From: Aphrocallistes beatrix | Taxonomy: Eukaryota; Porifera; Hexactinellida; Sceptrulophora; Aphrocallistidae | DNA: 64,000 nucleotides | Direction: 5' to 3' | Assembly (NCBI GenBank): GCA_963281255.1 | Contig: OY725498.1 | Location: 4,750,452-4,814,451 of the forward strand | Shown: in pieces, positions 18,021-30,200 of the stretch | How positions within the stretch are numbered: position 1 is the stretch's first letter | Layout: the number at the start of each line of letters is the position of its first letter | Notes under the pieces: model-generated | What the model saw: the letters and a program-made list of their open reading frames with translations, nothing else | The model's database searches: none | Told to the model about the DNA's origin: nothing | Translations under genes and position numbers: made by a program

Positions 18021-21000
18021 TCACGTGTCCTTGACTAACTTCAGTCTCGGGACAATATTCATGGAGATGATCTCCTGAAACAGGAGTTTGCAAGCGTACG
18101 GAATGTTGACGCTGGAGATAGTGCTCGAGGACTGACAGTAGTGGCACCACTTAGAGTACGCGAACAGTCCACACGTGTTACACACCTCCACACGGTAGGT
18201 GTCACTGGAGAGCATCAATCGCTCCATCACCAGCATGCTAGCCCCGTACCCGATCAGGCAGTCCCTCTCCATCTCCCCCAGGCGCAGCCCGCCCTCTCTG
18301 GACCGCCCCTCGGTCGGCTGCCTCGTGAGCAGAGACCTGGGCCCGCGGGACCGGGCGTGCATCTTGTCTATCACCATGTGCTTCAGTTTCTGGTAGTATA
18401 CGGGACCCATGAAGATGTAGGCCTCCAGCAGCTCTCCGGTTATGCCAGACGTTAGTATGTCCTTCCCGTAGTAATTGTACCCGTGTCCCACCAGCTGCTG
18501 ACACACCTCCTCGATACGGCAGTCTTTGAACGCAGTTCCGTAAGAGAACTGACCAGCTAGCACCCCTGTCTTCCCTGTTATAAGCTCCAGCAGCTTGCCT
18601 ACGGTCATCCGGCTCGGGAACCCATGGGGGTTCATGATGATGTCGGGGCAGATGCCGGACTCGGAGAACGGCATGTCTTCCTGGTTGGCGATAAGTCCGC
18701 ACACCCCCTTTTGTCCGTGTCGACTGGAGAACTTGTCCCCCACCTCTGGAATGCGGGTCTCCCTCAGCAACGCCTTCACGAGCATGACGTCTTCGCCAGT
18801 TGAGGTGAGCATCACCTTGTCGACGTACATGTCCTCATGGAGACTTTTGTAGGTGAGGGGGGATTCCTTGTGAGCGATAGCAGAAATAGAGGATACAGGA
18901 GCACCAGTAATCTGCTCGGGGACCAGTCTATTTACCAGCACCTGTCGATTCTTGACCCTCGTTCCTGGCATCGCAATGCCGTCCTGGTCGAGGATGTGAT
19001 GCTGATAGATCGTCTTCTTCGAAATTTCATCCGCCAAGGTAGGACCATTGATGATATCCATGGTTCGGTTTGGGTACCTTTTGATCGAGGTTGGAAACTT
19101 TTTGTACACGATGCACCTAGCATAGCCTCTGTCGACTGAAGCCTTGTTCAGAACGATAGCGTCCTCGATGTCGTACCCGGAGTAGGACATGACTGCCACT
19201 ATGGCGTTCTGTCCGGCGGGCAGCTTATCGAAGTTGATGATGTCCATGGTGTGAGTCTTAACGAGCGGGGCCTGAGGGTAGACCAGCATGTAGAGGAGGG
19301 TGTCTATCCGGTTGAGGTAGTTGTAAGCGATCAGTCCCATGCTCTGCTTGCCCATGGCGCACTGGTACGTGTTCCTAGGCGATTGGTTGTGATGTGGGAA
19401 TGGAATCAGACCGGCGCACACTCCGAGAATTGTGAATGGCTCGATTTCCAGGTGCGTGGTCTCTGGGTTTAAGTTCCGCTCGTACATAGCGATGAGGCAG
19501 TCGTTCTCCTCGTTCACGTCCAGATACTCCACCAGGCCGCCCTGCACGAAGTCCTGGAAGTTCATCAGCCCCTCTTTCAGGGACTGCAGGTGCTGCGGCG
19601 TGACGAGGGGCCGGCCTCCCTCCACGATGATGTACGGCCGGCACAGCCTCCCTCCGTCCGAGGACACATGCACGGACTTCTGCTTCTCCACCACGGACAC
19701 GCTCACGAAGTGGTCCAGCAGGCCGGACCGTCTGGTCAGCCGCAGCGCCCTGACCAGCCTCCTGTAGTCCCTCGTCACGCCCAGCAGCTGTCCGTTGTGG
19801 AAGACGGAGAACACGAACGGGTAGCTGAGCTCGGCCCCTGACAGGTAGAGCACGTCCTCCACGCCCAAGTTGTACAGGAACCCGTCCAGTGAGGACTGCT
19901 CGCAGGGACTGGTGATGTGCGTCATGAGGGAGAGGTTCTTGATGAGTCCGCACGACTCGCCCTCAGGGGTGTCAGAGGGACACAGCATTCCCCATTGGGA
20001 GGGGTGCAGCGCGCGGGGACCACTCACCTTGCGCGTCTTCTCAAAGAGGGAGTTGATGCGCGTCATGATCCCGAGGGCGGAGATGTAGGAGAGGCGGGAG
20101 AGGACCTGCGTCACACCACTCCGGTTCATCTTGAACCGCTTCAGGGACCAGTTTCCGGTGCTGATGGCGTAGTTGGTGCCGTTCGTGATGATGGATGGGT
20201 TCATGACTGAGAGCACATCGAATGTGTCGGCGCCTTTCTTGTTGAGAGCCCTGTCTGTGGACTTCTTCAGGTCGTAGTTGAAGGTCTTGATGAGGTCTTC
20301 GAACAGCAGCCCCACCAGATCTCCGGCTAGCTCCACTCGCTTGTTCCCGTAGTAGTCCTTGTCGTCGTACTGGTCTTTCTTGGCCAGCAGCAGGCGTCGC
20401 ACCATGATAGCCAGGTAGATCGCTTTTCTCTTGAAGTCCATGCTGGTGGCAGGCACGTGAGTGAGGATGATGTCCCTCAGGAGTTCCTTGGCCTCGTCGG
20501 CTCGGGACTTACCGGACCATCCCGCGAGAGAAATCCGGGACAGCTTGGACCGGTTGCCGATGAATTCGTATGCCTCTGTACGAGTGAATACCTTCCGCTC
20601 TTGCGCCTCCTGGACGGAGGGCAGGAAGCCAGTGATCACCTCTTCCGACGTCCCCACCATCTGCATGATCTCCTGGTCGCTAGAGATGCCCATCGCCTTG
20701 AGGATGATCACCACGGGGATGTCCTCGGTGAGAGAGTTGTGCTTCAGGTACACTTTACGGTTGTGCAGCCAGACTGAGGTTCGGGTCTTCCTCTCGTGGG
20801 TGGAGCTCGTGACGGCGCACTCCACCCCCTTACTGCTCTCATCCACTATCATCCTATTCATACAGATCTGCTCCTGAATGAGGATCACTTTCTCCACGCC
20901 CTTCACGATGAAGTAACCGCCAGGGTCGTACAGGCACTCCTTCACTCGCGCCAGTTCCTCCGGACTCCGGTCCCTGAGGACGCAGCGGGAGCACTTGAGC

Positions 21001-21422
21001 ATGATCGGGATACGTCCGAAGGGGCAGTCCTTCCTCACCACCACCTGTCTCCCTCGTGTGTACTGCACGTCCACTGTGATAGGGGCGGAGTAGGTCAGGT
21101 CTCGCAGGCGGCACTCGTGCGGGGTCACCTCTCTAGCGGCGGTGTAGCCCTCCTCCACGTCTGGAGGCCCCACACGGATGTCCAGGTACCGGAGGTACCA
21201 GTTGGTGTCCGAATCAGAGATCACTTTGTCGTTAGCGCGGAGGATCCTCTTGATTCCCGCGTTCAGGAAGTAGTCGTAGCTGTCTATGTGCTGTCGCACC
21301 AGCCCCTTCAGCTGCAGGAAGGCGGGAAGGAGCAAACCCTTGTCCTCTAGAGGTTTGATCGGTTTCCCTTCTCCTTCGCTCGCGGACATTCTAGCAACCA
21401 CACTACTGCGGGAGAATGTCAT
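18021..21422 (-). CDS. POLR3B: RNA polymerase III second-largest subunit RPC2
   Basis: An 1,133-aa intronless gene, the same length as human POLR3B. All Rpb2-type domains follow in order: protrusion ([20 protein letters not shown]), lobe ([19 protein letters not shown]), fork ([17 protein letters not shown]), external domains ([12 protein letters not shown]), hybrid-binding domain ([37 protein letters not shown]), and anchor/clamp ([19 protein letters not shown]). A C-terminal zinc finger follows ([16 protein letters not shown]). The pol III character shows in the short N-terminus, the SSTHEKK-like motif and the PRLKL end. The enzyme makes tRNA, 5S and U6 RNA. The first ATG is at 21422; a second at residue 12 (MSASEGEG) is an alternative start. 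Confidence 0.97.
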   Translation of the reverse strand: MTFSRSSVVARMSASEGEGKPIKPLEDKGLLLPAFLQLKGLVRQHIDSYDYFLNAGIKRILRANDKVISDSDTNWYLRYLDIRVGPPDVEEGYTAAREVTPHECRLRDLTYSAPITVDVQYTRGRQVVVRKDCPFGRIPIMLKCSRCVLRDRSPEELARVKECLYDPGGYFIVKGVEKVILIQEQICMNRMIVDESSKGVECAVTSSTHERKTRTSVWLHNRKVYLKHNSLTEDIPVVIILKAMGISSDQEIMQMVGTSEEVITGFLPSVQEAQERKVFTRTEAYEFIGNRSKLSRISLAGWSGKSRADEAKELLRDIILTHVPATSMDFKRKAIYLAIMVRRLLLAKKDQYDDKDYYGNKRVELAGDLVGLLFEDLIKTFNYDLKKSTDRALNKKGADTFDVLSVMNPSIITNGTNYAISTGNWSLKRFKMNRSGVTQVLSRLSYISALGIMTRINSLFEKTRKVSGPRALHPSQWGMLCPSDTPEGESCGLIKNLSLMTHITSPCEQSSLDGFLYNLGVEDVLYLSGAELSYPFVFSVFHNGQLLGVTRDYRRLVRALRLTRRSGLLDHFVSVSVVEKQKSVHVSSDGGRLCRPYIIVEGGRPLVTPQHLQSLKEGLMNFQDFVQGGLVEYLDVNEENDCLIAMYERNLNPETTHLEIEPFTILGVCAGLIPFPHHNQSPRNTYQCAMGKQSMGLIAYNYLNRIDTLLYMLVYPQAPLVKTHTMDIINFDKLPAGQNAIVAVMSYSGYDIEDAIVLNKASVDRGYARCIVYKKFPTSIKRYPNRTMDIINGPTLADEISKKTIYQHHILDQDGIAMPGTRVKNRQVLVNRLVPEQITGAPVSSISAIAHKESPLTYKSLHEDMYVDKVMLTSTGEDVMLVKALLRETRIPEVGDKFSSRHGQKGVCGLIANQEDMPFSESGICPDIIMNPHGFPSRMTVGKLLELITGKTGVLAGQFSYGTAFKDCRIEEVCQQLVGHGYNYYGKDILTSGITGELLEAYIFMGPVYYQKLKHMVIDKMHARSRGPRSLLTRQPTEGRSREGGLRLGEMERDCLIGYGASMLVMERLMLSSDTYRVEVCNTCGLFAYSKWCHYCQSSSTISSVNIPYACKLLFQEIISMNIVPRLKLVKDT

Positions 21423-21565
21423 ACGTACGTGCTTACTTTAGCACAACGCGATGCAATACTCGGAAATACGTAAATAAAAATGCGTTTATATAGAAAAAGT
21501 TAAAACTGTCATAAAAATTAAAAACAGTTACACCCACGGGCATAGAGAAGTATACACAGTCATGC

Positions 21566-22687
21566 CTAGGTCTGGATGAGGGAGGTCTCCAGCTGTAGTG
21601 ATTCGCTTTTCATTGTGGTGTAGTGGATGTGCGGAGTCCTGCTCTGCTTGCATTCATAGTAGATCGTGTATCCGATGTAGAGCAGGTAGATGAGGCAGAG
21701 GACGAAGTTCATTATTAGCGTCGTGACGAACTGCGAGTAGATGCTGATCAGCTTAAAAGGCTGAAACACGGCGGCGTTGTAAGGAAAAGAAAAGTAGGTT
21801 CCGAACACAACTCCGAACCAGCAGGAGTTCTCAAGCAGCGACCCGATGAGAGTGACGACGAAGATCTCCAGCCACTGCCCTGACAGGTAGATGACCAGGA
21901 CGATGAGGAACGCGACAGAGAAGTATTTATAGGAGATGAGTATGACGTGATGCTGCTTTATGATTTCATCGCCCATCCTCTGAGATACGACCTCTCGCTT
22001 GCGCTGCCTCAGCACCAGGTAGAGTCTGCGCGTGTAGAGACACAGCAGCACGAAGTGGGTGAGCACTATTTTGGCGTAGAGCAGGTTGCCCGGGATTAGT
22101 GTGTACTGGATGGGCGTGAGGATGAGTGTGAGCGCGGCGAAGAGAATGGACGTTATGATGTAGATGTAGAGAGAGCGCCATCGCGGGTGCTCTGAATAGG
22201 ACTTGATGAGGAAGAGAGTGAGGGAGTTGAGTAGCACCAGCAGGAAGATGTCAAAGGTGTTTATAAGCGCGAACAGGAAGTAGTACCCCGGGCCTCTGTG
22301 GTAATAGAACCCGAGAGAGCTGACCGGGTTAATGGTGCAGGTGTCGGTGAGGTTTGGGTTAATCGCGTAAGGACTGTCTCTTACCTGTAGCAAGATGTAG
22401 TCGATTATATTCAAACTCTTCTGTCCCGCCTCGTCCAGAGAAATGAGAAAGAGGAAAACGTCTCGCACATACACAGTCCTCAGGTTGTAGATCTCTTGCC
22501 TCGTCTCGTAGGAGTAGTGCTTCTTCTTCTCAGCACTGAGCCGTGTGTAGGTTTCACGAGCGTGTTTGAACACGACCCAGCACGCGGGGACTGAGAAGAG
22601 AACGAGCAATACATCCAGGATGAGATTCGTGTTGTAGAGCGTCTCCTCAAAAACTATCAATGCATCAGTGCCCGCTTCGGAGCCCAT
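21566..22687 (-). CDS. Orphan polytopic membrane protein
   Basis: A 373-aa protein with about eight predicted transmembrane helices: one near residues 18-40, a pair at about 150-185, and further helices through about 355. The spaces between them are Tyr/Arg-rich. A cytosolic-looking helix (TRLSAEKKKHYSYETRQEIYNLR) follows the first helix. A hydrophilic loop (RQRKREVVSQRMGDEIIKQHHV) separates two helix groups. The C-terminus is Ser/Thr-rich. I do not recognise the family. The first helix, large loop and seven-helix bundle recall GOST/Wntless- or TMEM181-like architectures, but no signature motif supports that. The start is ATG at 22685-22687. The gene lies 165 bp downstream of the PGLS gene on the same strand. 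Confidence 0.75.
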   Translation of the reverse strand: MGSEAGTDALIVFEETLYNTNLILDVLLVLFSVPACWVVFKHARETYTRLSAEKKKHYSYETRQEIYNLRTVYVRDVFLFLISLDEAGQKSLNIIDYILLQVRDSPYAINPNLTDTCTINPVSSLGFYYHRGPGYYFLFALINTFDIFLLVLLNSLTLFLIKSYSEHPRWRSLYIYIITSILFAALTLILTPIQYTLIPGNLLYAKIVLTHFVLLCLYTRRLYLVLRQRKREVVSQRMGDEIIKQHHVILISYKYFSVAFLIVLVIYLSGQWLEIFVVTLIGSLLENSCWFGVVFGTYFSFPYNAAVFQPFKLISIYSQFVTTLIMNFVLCLIYLLYIGYTIYYECKQSRTPHIHYTTMKSESLQLETSLIQT

Positions 22688-22851
22688 ATCGCTACCTACA
22701 AACCTGTACAGACATGGGGCTAAGCGTTATTGGGAAATGGATTTATGGAGAATCGACTCGAGAGAAATAAAATAATTCTATTATAAAATCACGCAATATC
22801 TAAAACCAATTTCCACACTTAAAGTTAAAAGCAGGAACAGTTCCGTCCCCG

Positions 22852-23656
22852 CTACTTCGTATTGGCATAAGCCGCCTCGTCAACGATCCAGGTGACGCGC
22901 TTAGCCTTGACGAGACCGGAAGGAAGTACGTCTTCTGGTTTGTCAGGTTTCAAGCACCTCTTAAGAGACTCAGCCTTGCTAGCCCCCATTGTGACGAACA
23001 TGACATGCCTGGCGTTGTTGAGAACGGGGTAGGTCATGGTGATCCTGTTAGGAGGCGGCTTGGGGGAGTTCGTAATGGGAATTATCCATTCCTTATCCTC
23101 CGTCAGACCTAACACAGTCTAGAGATTAGTCTGTGCTAATGGAATGTCGGAGATAAAGACCATGTGACGTACCTTGGTGGTTGGGGAAGAGAGAGCAGGT
23201 GTGTCCGTCAGGACCCATCCCCAGGAGCAACAAGTCGAACTGAGGCAGGTCCTTCCCACACACACTCTCTATCTTGGCCCGGTAGTCCTTAGCGGCGGCA
23301 GCGAGCTCAGCGCCCGGGTCGATCCTGTAGATGTTCTTCTCAGGGAGGGGGACATGTTCGAAGAGCGCCTTTTTGTACTCCCCGTAAGTGCTCTGATCGC
23401 TGTCAAACGGAACGTGGCGTTCATCACAGAAAAAAACGCGCCATTGCTCCCACTTTACATCAGCTGATCGGGACTTTAACACCTCTGACAACACCTTGAT
23501 CAAGCTTCCTCCTGAGAGGCCGATTGTGAATATCCCGCGAGCTGACACGGACTCATCAGCTGACTGGAGCACGAGCTTCTCCAGCTGGGAACGAAGCTCT
23601 TCCTGCAGCTTCTCCTGTGGCAACACGATGACGTCATTCCCGTCGGCCTCAGCCAT
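22852..23656 (-). CDS. PGLS: 6-phosphogluconolactonase
   Basis: A two-exon gene: exon 1 is 23173-23656, the intron is 23109-23172 (64 bp, GTACGT…GTTAG, with an ACTAATC branch-like site) and exon 2 is 22852-23108. The spliced product is 246 aa and in frame: …SLFPNHQ-GLTEDKEW. It hydrolyses 6-phosphogluconolactone in the oxidative pentose-phosphate pathway in the cytosol. Motifs: GLSGGSLIKVLSE (phosphate binding), WRVFFCDERHVPFDSDQSTYGEYKK, FDLLLLGMGPDGHTCSLFP (catalytic His), and SPKPPPNRITMTYPVLNNA. Length and order match animal PGLS. The phase-1 acceptor (TTAG at 23109-23112) was chosen over the nearer CTAG because only the former keeps the frame. Confidence 0.93.
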
Positions 23657-24223
23657 GCGTACTGAACCAAAACTCTAATTGTAAGGCGTGCATATACATT
23701 AAAAGCAGGAACAGTGGCGCACAGCTCATTGCATTGTCCACCTTTATCCTATGGTCGTGAAACCCTGGCGAAAATAAATCTACAGTACATGTGTAGAGGC
23801 ATTCTGTTCGTAAATTGAAATGCCATCACAGACGTGATAGGAATGAGAGTTTATATTTTCAGAATCTCTCTCAATTTCAAACTTGCTGGGGGCCCTGGGG
23901 ATCTCAATGGAACGGAAGTTGACTGTGGTCACTAATATGGAATTTAATCATAGACACAATATAATTTACTTAGTACAGATGACACTCATGCAACTGCTTA
24001 AAATAATTGTAATTCCATACAGAATACAAATTCATTAGTGTAGAGCAGGATATGTGTATAAATTCAAAGAGTATAGTACAAGGCCAGAGAGGCGACAATG
24101 ATGTTAAAATCCACAGAGTTTGTAAGGTGTGTGTAGTACTAGATAACTCATAGCAAAGTAGATCTAGGAAATATGTACAATCAACAACTCTGTCATGATT
24201 AAATGCTAAAAACTAAACACTAT
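23657..24223. other. Intergenic, no gene seen
   Basis: AT-rich spacer between the PGLS start and the stop of the giant HECT gene. The part near 24200 is the 3' UTR of the latter. No repeat or RNA gene visible. Confidence 0.5.
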
Positions 24224-27200
24224 CTAATTCTCATCCCACAACGGGTCCCTCCTCGCGTTGATGGCGTAGAGCAAGTGATCGCGCATCACTTCCAGGGTGG
24301 AATACTGTGGGAGTTTGATCTGGAAGATGCAGGTCTCTGCGCGGATGAATCGTTCATCTAGGTTGGAGTTCCCTTTAGCATCTGGCGCTGCGATGATCAT
24401 AGGGAATGGAGGGGTGTGTCTTATCTCTTCTCCGCCCTGACTACAGGGACACTCTGATGGAATCCGTTCCAAGTTGCAAGCAAATTTGATGAAGCGGCGG
24501 AGTTCCTCTTGGGAGAAGCTCTTGAGGACTTGCCAGAAGAACTGCATGTGCTTATCTGACTCGAGAAGGCCAACTGAATATTTGGTGTGCTGTTTTAGGA
24601 ACCCGATGTCTATGTGAGGACTACCGCATATCTTGAATTCTAGGCCTTCCGGGGAGAATATGTTGAGGATGTGAATCGGGAGAGTAGAAGCGATTCCACA
24701 CAGAACGGCGCAAGTCTTCTTCTCACAAGAATATTCCTTCAGCTTAGCTTTCCTCATCAGAGACACATACTCTGCCCTCTGAGAGAAGAGGAGGCTTTTC
24801 GGGAGAGAGTCTCCACAACACTCTCTCATCTGTTTCAACAGCTCAGACGCTTTCTTCGGTTTCTCCTTCAATTCAGGATTCTCGTCCGCTTGAGAGGATC
24901 CATCCTCCTCATCCAAAGGCTCGTACAACAGTGCTTCGAATCCTTCTTCCGTCTCGACGTCGATCAGCTGCTGAGTGCTATTGTAGATGATTCTGTCGAC
25001 GTCATACAAGTCCGTGTCGTCCGGTGACTCTGCTAATAACTGCTTCCAGAAGAGAGACATCAAGTCCAGAGGCAGCGGGATGTTGGCGCGCAGGGAGACT
25101 CCAATGAACATTCCTAGATAGATCAGCAGACGCTCTTCTAAGTAGGTCATTGGTGCGGGGTTTAGGATGTACTTGTCTTTGTGGAAGCCAACCCCCGCAC
25201 TGGGACAGGGCATGAAGAGGGGAAGATTTGCAGACTTTATCTCCACAATGATCCTCCAGATGAAGTGTCGGAAGGAGCCAGCGTTGCCGTGCACTCCTGG
25301 CATCCTCACGTCGAAGGCGTACGTGGGCTCTCCCCCTATCTGTCTCAGGTCGACGCAGAGCTGGGGAGAGGGAGTCCTACTCAGCTGCTGGACGCCTTGG
25401 TAGAACTCTGTAGTCCAGGGAGAGGTCTGGGTTCCATCCACGCTGTGGAGTCCGTCTATCTCTATGACAGGCGGGTCTTTACCTGCTCGTCTGGCTGTGC
25501 TCTTGATCAGGTACTCCAGCAGCTTCGTCTGATTGTCGTAGAATATCAGGTGCTTCTTGGCGAGGAGAGCATTACCGAGGTTTAGAGAGTTTGGTGTTGC
25601 GCTCCTGAAGTCTGTGAACGGAATAAGATCTTCAATCAATGCGTTAAGTTTCGAGAGGATGACGTATCTTGCCCTTATGAGGGAGACACGCACACCTTGC
25701 AGAGGCTGAGCATAGTGATGAGAGAGAAGAGCGACGGATGGCCAGATTTCATTGGGCTTCAGGACCGAAGGAGTCAGTGACAAGTTCCTGCAGGTTAAGT
25801 TGACAAAGAACACCAGCGCTCGGTCCATCTGTGGTGTCCAATCGATATAGGCCTCCTCCGTTATGATTTCGCCCAGCAACTCCCCGGAAAGGCTGTAACC
25901 GCAGGAGGCCAGTCCTCTGGCGAGAGAGCGGATATCCTTCCTGGTAGCATCAGTGCAGAGATTTCTGAATGCGGCCAGGTTGATGGTTCCTTCCTTGGTC
26001 ACGTCCCAACGTCGGAATATTCTGTTCAGGTACTCAGCCATTGTAGGTTTCCCTCTCATCGCGTCAAAGAATCGATAAAGCAAGTTATCCAGCCTTTCAT
26101 TGTTGAGGATGTTGTGCTTACTCACCCTCTCTTTCGTTCCTTTCTCGCTGATACAGCTGGAGCGAGATTCTATAGGGATGCCGGACATGAATATCTTGGT
26201 GATGGCTTGTTTTACTTGTGGCTTCACTTCTCTCTTGTCTTCAGAGAACACTCTGGATTTGCAGTACTTTTCAAGAGCCTCATTCAGCTTCTGGTCTTCT
26301 CCCATACTGAATGTGGAAGTGGCCAGAGATACGGAGAGATTGGACTGGAGCTTGTCGTCTTGATCGGAGACGTGTTTAGGAATTTCTCTCAGTAGTTCCT
26401 CCCTCACCTGCGTCGCTTTGGAGGCGTAATTCAGTTCCAGGACAGCTATCCCCAACAGCTCCAGCACCTCTCTCTTTGGGCTAGCAGAGGTGGAGAGAGA
26501 AGAGGAGGGAGAGCTCTGCGAGGAGCAAGGAGGTGTGCTCGCCTCCTGTTTCTTATCTTCAGGCTTAGGCGTGGATTGAGGTGATGGCGGTGGAGAGGGC
26601 TCTACAGGCTGAGCACCCGTCTTTTCTTCAGTCTTTGGCTGAGTTTTCTTTTTGGTATCATCTAATTTGAAGAAATCAAGAGGCATAGGAGGAGGAGGGG
26701 CAGGAATGTTGTCCGATGGCTTGGTTTGAGAAGGCTCTGGTTTGAATATCTTGCGATTTGGCAAGTACAGATCGTCATGGACGAGACCCCCGTGCATCAC
26801 TGCGACCGCTCTTATAGCAGTACTAACTTCATCCGGGTCGAGGTGTGGGTGCAGGCCTGTGATGACGAGCAGCCGTTTGCTGGTGCTGAGGCTGAGAGTA
26901 TCGCGAGAAGATTCAAAAGCTAGCTTGTGTAGTGACTCAGTTTCTCTTTGAGAATACAAATCCCCCAAGAGAGAGAAGTTGGAAGTGAGGGTGCTCAGCC
27001 AGGAGTCTGATACTTTGCTCTTCGCTTTCTCCACCGGCTTCTTCTCGTGGGTAGCCGGTCTCTTCGTCCGCCTTTCCTTCTTTCTCCCGGATGGAACTCC
27101 TCGCTCTCCGGTCTCCTTAGCACTGCTCTCTGTCTTGTGGATGGAGAGAGCTGGATGTTGCTCGGAGAAAGGTGTCATTTTCTGCACTTCCTCGTGTGCC

Positions 27201-30200
27201 ATGATCAGATTCAGAAGAGCCTGGAAGTACGAGGAGAACTTCCCATTCCCACCCCGGCTAACCGAGGAAGGAAGGTGCAGGCTCTTGATCTCTTCCGGAT
27301 TAGCTCCCCCTTTCCCCGGAAAGGATGCAAGTTCCTTCTCAAACAGTTCCACAATCTCCTCTTGTAAGTAGTTGATCTTCCGGAAGGAGTCGAGCAGAGA
27401 GGGAGAGCAGGAGGGGCTGATGCTGACCGCTGTGTGCATAAGGTCGGCTAGCAAGGAGAAAAGCACCTCTCTGAGGAATGGGTGGGAGTTTGTCGAATGG
27501 ATGAACTCTGTTACCCACTCAATGCACTGCTTGAGTAAGGGAATGTAGTCAGTGATTAACAACTCTGTCGGTTTCTCGGTCACTTCTTCAGACTTGAGAG
27601 AAGCATCTCTCTGCTCCGTCACTTCGTCCTCCAGGAATCCCGGCACCTCCCCGCAAGTGAGGGCTTCCAACAGGTCCTGTTGTTCGTCCTTTGTCAGGTG
27701 TTCCGGTCGCCCAGGGAGGCCGGTACGGCTTCTAGGTTTCGTAGACTTGTCTTCCTCGAAGAGACTCTCGTTGTTGTTGCTCCCATCTTTAGGAGGGAGA
27801 GGGGAAAGGGAGGCGTTCTTTTCTTTGAGGAAGTTGGAGAACTCTTGTAAGAAGGCTAGACCCAAGGGGAGGTCAGGGTGTATCCCAAACACTTCCACGT
27901 TAGCACCGGGATCCTCCATACAGGTCATCTGTAGATGGATCCTGTTCTCAGGGAGCAGGAGCACCGGAAACCTGGCACCGCAGTACGGCTGTATGGCGAT
28001 GTCCTTAGTCAGGAGGTTGGGGTACCTCACGATCTCGAAAAAGTTGACTGAATTCTTGGGAGGTTTGTGAGACGAGGGGTGGCCCTTGTACACAAATATC
28101 CTGACCCAGGGTCCCTCTACCGCTGAGATGACCACGCCAGAGGACTCGACTCGGCAGGCACTGGCTGTGGAGGGTTTTGGAGGGGGTTTGGCGGAGGTAC
28201 ACATGCGGCAGGCGTTGTCACCTATTGGGTTGCTGAAGGTGCAAGTCTCACATAACCACTCTGTCTGCTTTTCTTCCTCTTTCTTGATGGTTCCGTTCGA
28301 AACGTGCTTGCAGGAGACGAGGATGCAAGCAGCAGTGGGGATCTCTATGTCCAGGCTCTCTTTAGTAGTCGTGATGGGACAGCTAACGTTAGTGACTGCA
28401 ATGCTGCTCTGTTGAAAGATGGAGCAGATCTCGGTGGCGATAGTCTCGAGGGTATGTGCGTCTCCGGACTCCGCAATGAGGGAAGAGAGTGTGGAGCTGA
28501 TAACGCCAGGACGGTTGTAGAAGAGGGTGGGGATCTTAATGTTCAGGGCGTCGATGCAGTCGGAAGGCTGCAGCGAGGAGAGGCCAGACCATGGAATCTG
28601 AGTGGAGTCGGGGAGTGCCATGGCTAGACTGACGTATGAGAACTGCTTCAGGTGGGAGATGCGGGTGATGAGCAGCTCCTGACTGATGCAGAGGGGCTCG
28701 CGAGGGAGGGAGCAGGAGGGAGGAGCTGGGAGAGGAAGGCTCAGTTCTGTGTGTTTGAGGAGATTGACCAGAGCTCCCTGGCAGTACTTCATGGCCAGTG
28801 AGTTCTCGTACTTAATGAGAGCGCGGTGCATGTACACGTTGATGGACTGAGAGCGGAGGATGGGGATGTTACTCTTGCGGGCGCCTTTGGGTGGTTTCTC
28901 AAGCATATCCAGCGGGTACCAGTAACGCACCAGCACGCCTTCGTTCTCCAGGTACGTCTCCACCTGCACTAGGTTGGTACTCTCCTCCTTGGCTAGGACG
29001 ATTCCGGTGAGACCGAATGTCTTGCTCATCTCCTTCGTGTTGAATTTCAGGTTCCCTCCAGTCTCAGGGGGGGACTTGCGGATAACGAGGATGTTATTCT
29101 TTCGCACACTTTTAATATTCAACTTCTCAGCCTCCACTTTCATGTCTTCCAGGTTGGGGTACTTCAGATTCTGAGGACGCGTGTGCGGTTCGTGCTCGTA
29201 CAGACTCTCAGCTATCATAACAGCGAAATCGCAAAGTCCTTGCTGCAGAGCCCCGACTATGTTCTCTCTGCCTAGTCGTCTCTCGTTGTCGTTCCGGAAC
29301 CTCCTGTCCAGGGCGGGGAAGACGCGATCTTCCCATGTCTTGATGAGAAGTTTGATCAGTTTGTCTCGTTCTGCTTCCGTCTGGACGTCGTCCACGGCTT
29401 CCTTGTCGATATCTTCTCCGAGCCCCACTCTGCCCCCCGGACCTACCCACACCATGTCGTTCAGAGAGCGGCAGAGTTCGTAGTGGTAGAACAGCTTCGT
29501 GTTGTATCCGATGTGTGTGCCCGTGTCTGGGAAGATTGTCTTGACACCTTCTGCCTCCTTCTCGATGGGTTTAGGTTCTTTGGTGTCTTTGCTCTGAGTG
29601 TCGATGGCTGGCGTCGTGTCCTCTGAGTCGGACTCACTGTCGCTGTTGGGAGGGAAGGGCAGGGCAGCGAACAGCCTCGCTATCTCCTCCGCGGAGGCAG
29701 CGGAGGGGAGGTTGAGAGCTGCGTCTCTGTGATGGTGTCCCAAATTGTAGGAGAAGTTTCTGGTTCCAAAGTTAGCCCATACCTTAGTCTTCTTGAGAAA
29801 GCAAAGACAGGGAAACATTCCTTCACACACCCCTCTCACTTCCTGTTCCACTCTCTCTCCATTCACCGTGATGTAGGCTCTCCCCACTGGAGACTTGTTC
29901 TTCTCTCGGATCCATCCCATCCCCACGATGTCCCGCCCCATGATAGGCTTGTTCAGCTTGAAGACGATGTTATTCATCGGGTCGTCCCCTACACAGTGCA
30001 GCACTTCTCCGTTAGAGGAGAGGAGACACGCACCCTGGGGAACTTTCCAGGGATCGTTCTCGTCGGCTTTGGGGAGCTCTTGAGGAGCATAACCGAGGTA
30101 GAAGATCGGTTCCTGCCCCAGGTCCTGAGTGTGATGGAACAGTTCCAGCTCCCAGTAGAAGGAGGGGGTCAGGGGAGGCAGGGGGTCAGTGGAGTAGAGC

